Shown in pieces: positions 49,872 through 60,600 of a DNA stretch of 64,000 bases. Numbering within the stretch: the first letter of the stretch is position 1; each line of letters starts with the position of its first letter. The DNA is from Bacteroidota bacterium (lineage in GTDB: Bacteria; Bacteroidota; Bacteroidia; AKYH767-A; 2013-40CM-41-45), in contig QQVM01000004.1 in NCBI GenBank assembly GCA_003389385.1, forward strand, positions 248,001-312,000. Reading direction: 5' to 3'. Under the pieces are notes generated by a model. That model was given only the letters and a program-made list of their open reading frames with translations, had not been told where the DNA came from and ran no database searches. The position numbers were made by a program, and so were the translations under genes.

Positions 49872-50903
49872 ATGAATAACCCTAATCTGGATCCTTCTGC
49901 AAAAATCATTTCTCCTGCTGACAGGGAAATCGAAAGAGTGCTTCGTCCTCAGGCATTTGATGATTTCACTGGCCAACCGGCCATCATCAGCAATCTGCTA
50001 GTGTTTGTGGAAGCCGCACGAAGAAGAGAAGAAGCCCTGGATCATGTGCTATTGCATGGCCCTCCGGGTCTGGGCAAGACAACCCTTGCTTACATCATTG
50101 CCAATGAATTGGGAGTGAATGTGCGGACAACTTCGGGTCCTGTTCTTGATAAGCCGGGAGATTTGGCCGGATTGCTTACCGGGCTGGAGCCAAATGATGT
50201 GCTTTTTATTGACGAGATACACCGGTTGAGTCCGCTTGTGGAAGAGTACCTTTACTCAGCCATGGAAGATTACAAGATTGACATCATGATTGAGAGCGGA
50301 CCCAATGCCAGGTCAGTACAAATCAGGGTTAATCCTTTTACGCTTGTTGGAGCGACTACAAGGTCGGGCTTGCTGACTGCGCCACTTCGCGCAAGATTCG
50401 GCATTACATCAAGACTTGAGTATTATGATTCAGCTCTTCTTGAAAAAATTGTAAAAAGATCCGCCGGAATTCTTCGCATACATATTGAGGATGATGCTGC
50501 CAAAGAGATAGCCGGAAGAAGTCGTGGTACGCCGAGAATTGCTAATGCACTTCTTAGACGCGTCAGAGATTTTGCTCAGATCAAAGGTAACGGAATAATC
50601 GACCTTGACATTTCACACGTGTCACTCAGCGCTTTGCAGGTTGACCAGCATGGTCTGGATGAAATGGATAACAGGATTCTAGCCTGCATCATAGAAAAAT
50701 TCAAAGGAGGGCCGGTCGGGTTAAATACAATTGCCACAGCAGTAGGTGAGGAGGCTGGTACCATTGAAGAGGTTTACGAACCATTTCTCATTCAGCAGGG
50801 ATACATGAAAAGGACGCCTCGCGGCAGAGAAGTGACGGAAATGGCATATAAACATCTCGGAAAGAAAATTCCTTCACGCTCAGGCGATTTGTTTGAAGGC
50901 TAA
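49872..50903 (+). CDS. ruvB: Holliday junction branch migration helicase RuvB
   Basis: [76 protein letters not shown]. Confidence 0.97.
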   Translation: MNNPNLDPSAKIISPADREIERVLRPQAFDDFTGQPAIISNLLVFVEAARRREEALDHVLLHGPPGLGKTTLAYIIANELGVNVRTTSGPVLDKPGDLAGLLTGLEPNDVLFIDEIHRLSPLVEEYLYSAMEDYKIDIMIESGPNARSVQIRVNPFTLVGATTRSGLLTAPLRARFGITSRLEYYDSALLEKIVKRSAGILRIHIEDDAAKEIAGRSRGTPRIANALLRRVRDFAQIKGNGIIDLDISHVSLSALQVDQHGLDEMDNRILACIIEKFKGGPVGLNTIATAVGEEAGTIEEVYEPFLIQQGYMKRTPRGREVTEMAYKHLGKKIPSRSGDLFEG

Positions 50904-50924
50904 AAGTCTTCAATCCGATAGAAA

Positions 50925-51827
50925 ATGGGAATCAAGAAGCGATTAAGCAATATTATAAGACTGCTCAAAGAAACTTTTTCTCATTTCATTGACGACAATG
51001 GAATGAAATTGAGCGCAGCTTTGTCTTACTATACCATCTTTTCACTGCCGCCATTGCTGATACTGATTATTTCACTCACAGGATTTTTCTTTGGTGAGGA
51101 GGCTGTAAGAGGGGAGTTGTTCGGGCAGATTAACGGGCTTGTTGGAAATGAAGTAGCACACCAGATTCAGGAAGCTGTGAGAAATATCTCGCTCTCCGGG
51201 AACAGCACCTTTGCAACTGTGATTGGATTTGGAGTTTTGTTAATTGGAGCTTCAAGAGTTTTCGCCGAGATACAAGAGTCAATTAATTACATATGGGGAC
51301 TCAAAGCCAAGCCGGAAAAGGGATTGATAAAATTTCTGTTCAACCGTCTGGTATCATTTTCCATGATAGGCACTGTCGGTTTTCTTCTCCTCGTGAGCTT
51401 ATTGGTCAACACCTTGATGGACGTTATGTACAATAAGCTTTCAGTTTTTTTTCCTGCCGATTTGATTTATCTTTTTTATGTGCTCAATGTAGGTGTGGTT
51501 TTTTTAATTATCACTTTCTTGTTCGTGATAATTTTCAAAGCCCTTCCGGATGCCACGGTCGCTTTCAAAGACTGTTTCATCGGAGCTGCATTCACTGCCG
51601 TGCTATTCATGCTCGGAAAATTTGCTATCAGCGCTTATCTCGGAAGTTCAATGTTTGCTTCAATATACGGAGCCGCCGGTTCAGTAATTCTGATCCTTCT
51701 TTGGGTTTATTATTCTGCCATGATATTGTATTTCGGTGCTGAGTTCACAAAAGTTTACGCCATTCTTCACGGACAGAAAATTGTCCCGAATGAATTTTCG
51801 GTGCTGGTTATCAAAGATCACAGTTGA
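50925..51827 (+). CDS. YihY/virulence factor BrkB family membrane protein
   Basis: LSAALSYYTIFSLPPLLILIISL, YGAAGSVILILLWVYYSAMILYFGAEFTKVYA. Confidence 0.9.
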   Translation: MGIKKRLSNIIRLLKETFSHFIDDNGMKLSAALSYYTIFSLPPLLILIISLTGFFFGEEAVRGELFGQINGLVGNEVAHQIQEAVRNISLSGNSTFATVIGFGVLLIGASRVFAEIQESINYIWGLKAKPEKGLIKFLFNRLVSFSMIGTVGFLLLVSLLVNTLMDVMYNKLSVFFPADLIYLFYVLNVGVVFLIITFLFVIIFKALPDATVAFKDCFIGAAFTAVLFMLGKFAISAYLGSSMFASIYGAAGSVILILLWVYYSAMILYFGAEFTKVYAILHGQKIVPNEFSVLVIKDHS

Positions 51828-51892
51828 GAGATATTCACAATAATTCAGACTTATTTTTATTTTTCATCGCCCGCAGCTGATTATCTTGTTGT

Positions 51893-51900
51893 TAATTTTG
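51893..51900 (+). promoter_or_regulatory. -7 element (TAATTTTG) of queG
   Basis: TAnnTTTG match 4 nt before ATG at 51905. Confidence 0.4.
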
Positions 51901-51904
51901 AAAT

Positions 51905-52837
51905 ATGTACGACAGGCAAAATGCAAGTAAGATTGTCAAGGATGAAGCATACCGGCTTGGCTTTGACTACTGCGGGATTTCAAAGGCTGGTTTTCTCGAA
52001 GAAGAGGCACCACGACTTGAGCAATGGCTTTTAAAAAATATGCATGGTCGCATGTCATACATGGAAAATTATTTTGATAAGCGGCTTGATCCCACTCTGC
52101 TGGTACCGGGTGCGAAGTCAGTGATATCTCTGATGTACAATTATTATCCTGTGCAAAAGCAAAAGGAGCCAGATGCACCAAAGATTTCTAAGTATGCTTT
52201 TGGTAAAGATTATCATCTTGTAATAAAGGAGAAATTGAAAGTGTTCATGGATTCTCTCAGGCAAAAATTTGGACAGATTGAAGGCCGGGCTTTTGTGGAT
52301 TCAGCACCGGTTTTGGAAAAAGCCTGGGCAAGAAAAAGCGGAATTGGATGGATTGGTAAAAACTCAAATCTGATTAACACAAAATCAGGGTCGTTTTTCT
52401 TTCTGGCGGAGCTGATCGTGGATATAGAACTTTTAGCTGACGGACCGATCGAAGATTATTGTGGTACTTGCACACGATGCATTGATGCATGTCCCACCGA
52501 TGCCATCATAAAGCCATACGTTGTAGACGGAAGCAAGTGTATTTCCTATTTCACAATAGAATTAAAGGATGAAATTCCCAAAGGATACGAAGAGCAATTT
52601 GAGAACTGGGTTTTTGGCTGCGACATTTGTCAGGATGTATGTCCCTGGAACCGTTTTTCAAAAGCTCATAATGAAAATCAATTCATTGCTCGTGATGAAT
52701 TACTTGAAATGAATGCAGATGAATGGCATGAGATGAACGAAGTGCTTTTTAAGGACTTGTTCAAGCATTCCGCCGTAAAGCGAAGCGGATATAAAGGCCT
52801 GAAAAGAAACTTGAAGTATATCAGGAAAATTTCCTGA
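51905..52837 (+). CDS. queG: Epoxyqueuosine reductase
   Basis: [16 protein letters not shown] and [13 protein letters not shown] iron-sulfur motifs, [16 protein letters not shown]. Confidence 0.94.
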   Translation: MYDRQNASKIVKDEAYRLGFDYCGISKAGFLEEEAPRLEQWLLKNMHGRMSYMENYFDKRLDPTLLVPGAKSVISLMYNYYPVQKQKEPDAPKISKYAFGKDYHLVIKEKLKVFMDSLRQKFGQIEGRAFVDSAPVLEKAWARKSGIGWIGKNSNLINTKSGSFFFLAELIVDIELLADGPIEDYCGTCTRCIDACPTDAIIKPYVVDGSKCISYFTIELKDEIPKGYEEQFENWVFGCDICQDVCPWNRFSKAHNENQFIARDELLEMNADEWHEMNEVLFKDLFKHSAVKRSGYKGLKRNLKYIRKIS

Positions 52838-53006
52838 AAACATCTACAATCACATCAGAATAAGCGGCAAAGGATGAAACACACCATGCTTTCAACATGA
52901 GTCTTTCTTCTTTCTTAAGTATTCTTATTGCTTTGATCAGTTCTTTGCGAAAAAGGTTACGGTCGAAACTAACCTTCTGGAGAATTTGCTTGGTGTACTC
53001 AAACAT
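52821..53006 (-). CDS. Small conserved hypothetical protein
   Basis: 61 aa [61 protein letters not shown]; fills an otherwise long gap; amphipathic, basic. Confidence 0.55.
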   Translation of the reverse strand: MFEYTKQILQKVSFDRNLFRKELIKAIRILKKEERLMLKAWCVSSFAAYSDVIVDVFRKFS

Positions 53007-53192
53007 GCGAAGAGGTTTAGTTTTTGGCTACACTAATGTAGGTGTTGTTAAAGTAATTTTCAATGTATTTAACGATGGATTAAAAAAAATATTTTAACCG
53101 CCTTATTATCAGATATATTGATTTTTACTTGTTTTTTCATTGATTTTAAGGCTCAAATTTCTGCCATAATGTCAATCTGTTTATATCGCAAT

Positions 53193-53786
53193 TCAGTTTT
53201 TTGACTTCGGTTTATTTTCGCTCCATCGGAATGTTTTCAGGTCGAAGCCAGCCAGTTCGAGCGCGCGATCCACCACTGTTGATGCAAGTTCTTCAAAGTC
53301 AATTGGCTTTGAATAGAAAGATGGAGATGCGGGGCAAATTATTCCACCGGCCTGGGTAACGATTTTCATGTTGTTTATGTGCACAAGGCTGTAGGGAGTG
53401 TCTCTGAGCACAATGATTAATCGTCTTCTTTCTTTCAGCATCACATCGGCCGCTCTGGTGATGAGATCATTTGAAATTCCCGCAGCTATTCGTGCGAGTG
53501 TTCCCATCGAGCAAGGGCAAATAATCATGCTTGCAAATTTAGCTGAGCCACTCGCGAAGGGGGCGAAAAAATCATTCTTTTCATACACTTTGATCTCATA
53601 TTTCTCAAAGTCCCTGTTTCCAAGCTCGTATTCCCAAACGTCCCGTGCATTGTCAGACATCACAAGGCCGGCATCCTCAATTTGATTACGAATCGTCCTC
53701 AACTTATCAAGCAGAACTTTTGTATAGATGGCTCCGCTTGCTCCGGTGGAAGCAATTACAACTTTTTGTTTTGATTGAGCTGACAT
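53193..53786 (-). CDS. ubiX: Flavin prenyltransferase UbiX
   Basis: VVIASTGASGAIYTKVLLDKLR, ICPCSMGTLARIAAGISNDLITRAADVMLKERRRLIIVLRDTPYSLVHI. Confidence 0.92.
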   Translation of the reverse strand: MSAQSKQKVVIASTGASGAIYTKVLLDKLRTIRNQIEDAGLVMSDNARDVWEYELGNRDFEKYEIKVYEKNDFFAPFASGSAKFASMIICPCSMGTLARIAAGISNDLITRAADVMLKERRRLIIVLRDTPYSLVHINNMKIVTQAGGIICPASPSFYSKPIDFEELASTVVDRALELAGFDLKTFRWSENKPKSKN

Positions 53787-53828
53787 GTTTATTAGAGGGG
53801 ATAGGAGCAATTAGTATCAATGCAAAAT

Positions 53829-54221
53829 TCAGGATTTCTCTTTTCTCCGGCCTGTAAGATAACGAATGTAAATGAGCATACCCAGCCATGCACCGATTGC
53901 GTTGGCAGCTGCATCACGGATGTCTCCGCTTCGGTTTATAAATACGCTGTACTGTAAATATTCAATCAGGGCACCATATATTGAACTGATCAGGACAGAC
54001 CAGAAAAATGCTCTGGAGCTGATGCCTGCAAATGCGGGATCAATCGTGACGCTTCTGTAAATGAATACTGAAAGTATCCCGAACACTATCAGGTGAACAA
54101 TCTTATCGGGCCTGAGCCATTCAAGGAATGAAAGTTTCGGAATATTGTTTCCGGGTATGGCGCAGATGACAAATATTACCGCTGCCCAAAGTAAAAGTGG
54201 AAGATGAAGCCGGCGGAACAT
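53829..54221 (-). CDS. VanZ family protein
   Basis: 130 aa, four TM segments, IPGNNIPKLSFLEWLRPDKIVHLIVFGILSVFI, ALIEYLQYSVFINRSGDIRDAAANAIGAWLG. Confidence 0.87.
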   Translation of the reverse strand: MFRRLHLPLLLWAAVIFVICAIPGNNIPKLSFLEWLRPDKIVHLIVFGILSVFIYRSVTIDPAFAGISSRAFFWSVLISSIYGALIEYLQYSVFINRSGDIRDAAANAIGAWLGMLIYIRYLTGRRKEKS

Positions 54222-54232
54222 TTTGTAATCTA

Positions 54233-54613
54233 TCAGCCTCCGACCATGGCGCGATAATCTGCCGCGCTCATCAGGTCATTGACCTGAGATGCATCACTCA
54301 TTTTAACCCGGATCATCCAACCCTCATTATAAGGATCTCTGTTAACAGTTTCAGGATTTTTCTCAAGGGCCTTATTGAACTGCGAAACAGTACCGCTTAA
54401 GGGCATGAAAAGATCGGAAACAGTTTTTACCGCTTCCACGGTGCCGAACACTGCATCCTTGTCCAGTGTTTCTCCTTCAGTTTCAATTTCAACAAATACG
54501 ATATCACCCAATTCGCTTTGCGCGAAATCAGTGATGCCGATTACGGCTTCATTGCCTTCCACACGAACCCATTCATGGTCCTTGGTGTACTTTAAATTAT
54601 CCGGAAAATTCAT
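54233..54613 (-). CDS. gcvH: Glycine cleavage system H protein
   Basis: [34 protein letters not shown] and [19 protein letters not shown] lipoylation site. Confidence 0.96.
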   Translation of the reverse strand: MNFPDNLKYTKDHEWVRVEGNEAVIGITDFAQSELGDIVFVEIETEGETLDKDAVFGTVEAVKTVSDLFMPLSGTVSQFNKALEKNPETVNRDPYNEGWMIRVKMSDASQVNDLMSAADYRAMVGG

Positions 54614-54658
54614 GTTAGTTAGTTATGTTGTGTGAATAAATTAATCTTTCATTAATCA

Positions 54659-54682
54659 GGTATATACCAGATGGTATATACC
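54659..54682. repeat. Two copies of the palindrome GGTATATACC separated by AGAT
   Basis: GGTATATACC-AGAT-GGTATATACC, 3 nt from the sprA stop codon, in the sprA-gcvH gap. Confidence 0.8.
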
Positions 54683-54685
54683 GGC

Positions 54686-57600
54686 TTATTGTGCAAGTGT
54701 GAATCGGATTGCGATTCCGGCATTAGTATTGGATGTCGGATAGCTCGAAGATACAAACGGATTGTTTGATGTGAAATCGTAGAACAGGCGAATGTTGAAC
54801 CGGTCGCTGACAGGATAGTCGGCTGAGAGCTTCACACCAAGTGTCGTCGTTCCTGAACTAGGCTGGTTTGTATTCTCAACCAGTTTCCTCAGGATTGTCG
54901 TATTCTTTCTCACGTTGAAATCTGCCCTGACATTCAGGTCGTTTTGCAATTTTTTGTTTCCGCCAATGGTGAAAGGGAATTTCACTCTTTTAAATTTATA
55001 CCCCAGGCCAATCACATATTCTGTGCCTCTCACTTCTGTCACTTGTATATTGGAGTAGGCGAGAGTGATGCTGCGATCCCGTTTAATTTCGAATCTTGTC
55101 TGTAATGAGTTCTTCCATCCGATATCTATTCCGATGAGCGGAGCAAGCTGTTCAGCCACAGTAATCTGCTGGATTTCATATATAGGAATGAAATTTCCTG
55201 CAGTATCACGTTTGATCGGATAATTATTAAATTCCTCATACAGCAAGTTCTGATTGAAAGTGTTAATGCTGTATGTCGAACGGTATCCGTGAGATAGACT
55301 GAATGACTGCAACAATTTCTGGAAAGCTTTTACACGTGAAAGTCCGTCGTAAGTCACACGCCAGTTCGGTTTTGGTATTTTCGGGAAGCGGTCAACAATT
55401 TTTCCGTCTGGATCTTTTCCTGAATAAGCTGATAGGAAAGCGTAGGTGAGGACCTCTTGCTGAGACCTGCCATAACCGTTTCTGAATCCGGCAGTGTCAA
55501 CTCCCGCAGGAGAGTTTGGATTCATATCAGCCAGGATTGATGAGAAATCTCCGAGATTGTCTTTGAATGACTGGAAGTTTTCATTGCTGAAATCTTTGGC
55601 GTCTTTTACGAAGTGCGTATTCCAGGTCAGATAGGAGATTGAGAAGTTTCCGGATTCTGTGGGGCTGTATGACCTGAACACTCCATCCGAACCGAAGCGG
55701 AAGTATTCATTATGTGTCCTGGTGAAATTTCTATTTCCTGTGAGTTCGATTTTGAAGCTGCGGATTGGTTCAATGTTGATTCTTGCATTGAAATTTTTAA
55801 GCTCCGTTGTCGTGAAGAATGAATTGAGTGTAGTATCAGTCGTCAACCAATTGTACTTAATGGCATCGGGCCTGGGATCTTTTTGCGAACCGAATAAGAA
55901 GCCCAGTCCTGGTGCTCCGGCACCACCGTCGAAATTCCAGTCCTGCCCGAACCAATCAGGTGTTCCCCTGAATCCGGGAAGCATGGTTCCGCGCGTTTCA
56001 CTCCAGGTGAATGATGCTGTCTTTACCATCATCATTGTCTTCAGTACATTTTTCAATGCAGGCTCAAGTGGACTGGGTTTCTTGACCTTAGTAGTGTCTT
56101 TGGGTGCGTTCGGGTCAATCGGCGCTTTCAACTTTGGATTTTTCGCTTCTTCTCTTCCACGTGGTTGAGAGGAAGCATTTAACTTCTTCAGATACGGAAT
56201 CTTGTTGTACAAAGTGGTGAATGTGAGGTTGCCGTTAAATTGAATGGTCCTTGAATTTTGAATGTTGTTTGCCCAGGGATTCGCTTTTAATTGATCATCG
56301 ATTGTATCCCTATAAAGCGGTGATGCCTGCCAGCTGTAATCACCTCCGTAACGTACGTTTCCGTTCATCCAGTCCAATGCAGGGATCTTACTGAGCGGCA
56401 CATTGTAAGTGATGTTGGCAGCATGGTTGTAACGTGTGAGTCGTCCCAGACGGTAGAGGTTTTGGCGAATAGAATCCCTCTCTTCACGAGTATCAATCCT
56501 TCCTGTTGGCTCGTCAATTGTTGCATTAGCAGTCGCATTGAAGTCGAGTTTCAGCGCCTTGGTGAAGTCCCAGTTGAGTCCGTAGTTTCGGGTTGTAGTA
56601 TAAGTCTTTACAAAGGTCGGGTCGATTTTAAACTTCAGGCCTGTATTGTTTCTCAGCTGGGATTCAGCATAAGTACGGTCTATTGAAGTTCTGAAATTCA
56701 ATCCGCTTGGGACGGGATTAAAGTTAAAATCTTTGATCAGCTTCATCCACTTCCCCTTGAAAGCGGAGGATTTTTCAAATGGAGTGATAGGCTTTGATGA
56801 GCTGTTGTAATTGTAACCGAGAATTCCCTGATAAGTCTTTGCAAGGCTGTATTCAATGTTATAATTGCGCTTGTATTGCTCTGTATAGATGTAAGAAAGG
56901 TTTACATTCTCAATGTCGTAAATCCGGCTCTTGGTGTTTCCTCCGGTTTTGGTTTTTCTGACGTTTGTGAAATTGAGACTTTTTCTCTGAGTATAATCCT
57001 GAACTTGTTTCTGAACAGAGTCTCTAATTTCGGAATTTGGTGCGGCATCCAGAGCCTTGTTCAATTTCACGTCCGGGTCAAGAGGATTGTACTGCGGGTT
57101 GATGAATTCTTCTCCGTATCCGAAATACATGGGTATTTTAATTCCTGTTTTTTCAGGAAGGAATTTTCCAAGTTCAAGTGTTGTGGAAAGGTCGTAGGAA
57201 GCTTTGTTTTCTTTGTCACGTTCGCTCACTCTTTGCTCGATGCTTCCCCAGCCAGCAGTGCTGCGGTTTCCTACAATTGTAAATGTTCCCAGGTCGGCAA
57301 GTTTGGTTGTTACTCGTGCGGTGGCAGCCCATCCTCCGTCCTGATCGAAATCAGACATGCGCAATTCATTCACCCAGATTTCAGCGCAGATTTTCGGGCC
57401 ATCACCGCCGGGATCTTTCGGATTTCTGATCCCGATCATGATGGATCTTACACTGGCAAGGTTTGGTGTTCCTTTGATGATGATAGTTCTGTTTCCATCC
57501 ACCACACGGAATGGGGTAAGCAGAGTGACAGAAGGATTGAACTGAATCGCGTTGTTACGTATAAGCTTCGCATCGACAATTCGCTCCAGGTCAATTTCCA

Positions 57601-60600
57601 TGTTGTTCCCTTCGGGCCAGATCTCATCAGGCGATGTGGCTCCCCAGCGTGTGATCTCGATAGGAATTTCATATTCGTAGTAGTTGTCATTGAAATCACT
57701 TCCCAGACGCACAAACACATTCAGGTCGCCATTGCGGAGGTTGTCAGTTTGGCCGCCTGACTCGGCATGGATAAACATCTTGAGTTTCTTGTACGACCGT
57801 AAGTCTACCTGGGTGTTTTTGTAAGCTGCACGCGCGTCTCCGTCGGCCAGATCGCAGACTCTAAGCACGAGTGACTGTTCGTTGAGAGTGGAAAGCTGTG
57901 TGGTGGATATGTCCCTTTCTTTCTCAATGCCCGGAGGAAGTACATAAGGTACGGGCTGGCGACTTCCGTTTTCTTCAATGCTCACGGAGGCGATGTCGAA
58001 TCTTGTTCCACCCGGCACTTCAGGTGTCGGGCTGTATTCGCCAGGTTGCAAGAGTGAAAAGTTGTACCTGCGCCATTCGCCTCTGAGGAATTCCAGTTTT
58101 GCAAAGCGGCAAATAACCGGCGCACGGAAGTTTTTCATGAACATCCGCACGAAACGGATGTTTTGCAGATCAACTTCACCGATTGTCTTGTCCGGAGTTC
58201 TTACTGGAATTTTAAACTGATACCACTTTACCGAACCAGTTGTGTTGTTTGCAAATCTCACCGAAGATTCGATCATGTCAGTGATGTAATTTTGTCCGAC
58301 AATCATGGCGGATGGGTTCAGTGCGATCTTATACTGGAAATAGTTTTCACCTATATCCATGTTGTTATCTCGGTTGATGTCTTCAGCGTCAGGAAGCGTG
58401 GTTGCTGTCGACTGCACCCCGTCAATGGTTCCGTTGGCAGGTGAATTACCCTGGTGACCGTTGTACAGTTTGTATCTGTCGAGAGGGCCCACATTGTTGG
58501 TAGAGTATGCAGGGTTGAGAAAATATGCGTAATTGTCGTTTGAGGGGTCATTGAAAGCTGCATTGTAAGCCACGGAGCCTGTAGAGTAAAGGCTCGCGAT
58601 TTTAGCCAGGTAACGGCTTTGGAAAAATGCTCTTTCATCTGTATCATTCAAGCCATCGAGCCCTACGTCCTGAGCAGTTCTGCTATCGGGATCATTGTCA
58701 AAAGCATTCACTATTGACTGTTCGATGGGATAGCGTCCCCATGCAGAAGTTCCGGTAGTGTAGTTATTCGTGGCGGCAGGAAGTCCGTTCTCAAAACTTT
58801 TACGTCCGTCTTTCAGGATATCTTCAGAGATACTTCCGAGGTTAAAATAAAGTTCACCGCCTGAACCATCGTTGAGGGTTCCGTCGGCAAATGGATCCAT
58901 CATCCAGAACTGAATAAACTCGATGTTGCTCGCTTCAAAATCGTTCGTTTCAATCTTGCGCATGATACCGCCCCATCTTGATTCAGGAGAATTTAAAAGC
59001 CCGTTGACATCAATACCGGCAGAAATTCCTGTTACAGGGTCTACATCAAAGTTATACGGGCCTCTTTCATTCGGATAGTACGCAAAGTTCATACAGGTGA
59101 TGGTCTGTGGACCGTTTGGTTGCGACTTATTAGGGAAAATTTCTGATTGTGGAATTTCCCGAACGAAGTTGTTGCTCATGTCATCATCGTCGATATCCGG
59201 AGGAGTGATACCCGATTGATTTCTCTGGAATAAGGGGTCGACATAATACCAAGCGGCTCTTGCCCTGTTGAATCCTGAGATGAGACTGTCATTGTACTGT
59301 GCTTCAGGGAACATTCCCGGATCTGTCTGTCCCTGCGGAACACTTGCGAGAAACCAGCTGCCAGGATTTTTCATGTCAAGGGGAGTGATGGCACCCTCGA
59401 AATCGTCTACGTATGATGTTCCTTCTTTTCCCACAGCACGAGAGTGCCCCGGGAACATTTTAGCAACTTCCGCGCTGACAGAAATTGAAGAAGTTTCTTT
59501 GGAGTTGTAAAGCGGTAGCTTGTCAATCAATTTGGTGATGAACCTCGAATCAGTGCGGTAATTTCCATCCACGCCAAGCATTGTGTTGGCAATAGGTTCG
59601 TCGCCGATGTTTACTTTTTGTGTCAAAGGTTTCTCTGTCAGTCGAAGTACTGTACCGCCCACCTGCAGGTCGCGGTGAAAGACATAATCGAACCTGCTGC
59701 CGATCATGGTTTTGGTTTGCAGGTTGAAAAGCGATGAGCTTTCGAGCGAGATGCTGATAGGAGTGTTTGATTTTAGAACTCCTTCGTTGATGATTTTAAC
59801 TCTTCCGAGAGTGTAGTCCACTGTATAATCAACGTTTTCTCGAAGCACATTCCCGCCTGCAGTAACTTTTACTGAACCCTGTGGTACATTCACGGCATTC
59901 AAAGGAATGTCAGAACCTGAAGAGCTTTGATAAGATCCCCTCATAGAGAACTTGTTTTTCTCTGGCTGCTGCTGGGCTGCTGTTTTAGTCGAATCATACA
60001 ACGCATCGTATGCATAACGGTTGGCTAATGCCTGATCTCCGCAGAATTGACCTCTCAGGTAACTTCCGAAGGGCTCTCGAACAGGGAAAATGATTCTGCC
60101 AGTTTGCGCATTGATGGTTACTCCGTTTACAAAGTCGAAAAGACCGTCAGGTTGAGGATCATTGTTTGTGTTCAGATCATCGAGATTGAAGAGTCTGATA
60201 AGGGGAATACCCTGCACATCTGAGCAACCGTCAGGAATGTAATTGATATTGCCTCCGATTCTGTCGTCCTGATAGAGGATGTCGAGGCGAAAATCTTTCT
60301 GGGCGATGTTGAAGCCGTTCAGGGAATAGATGTTTTTCATCATCAGGTCCCAGGTATAAAACTTCGGTGTGAAATTGGTGCTACGGATCAGCTTTACGAA
60401 GAGAGCGTCAGAACCCTGTACGCCGGCACCCGAACTCAGTTCTCCTACACGGTGAACTCTTCCTCCGATTGTATATTCATAGGCGACTGCGAGCACCTGG
60501 TTAGGTTCGAGTGTTGTGTTGAGTGAAATGTATCCGAGGCGTGCATTCAGTGTGTATTCATTGGGCTGAAGCAGGCGTGCGTTTTCAACCGTTTCGAAGT

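Noticed and set aside
55659-56168. 169-aa plus-strand ORF
   Set aside because: Antisense within sprA, no domain
56876-57760. 294-aa plus-strand ORF
   Set aside because: Lies entirely antisense within sprA; no recognisable domain; a long shadow ORF is expected opposite a 7.2 kb gene
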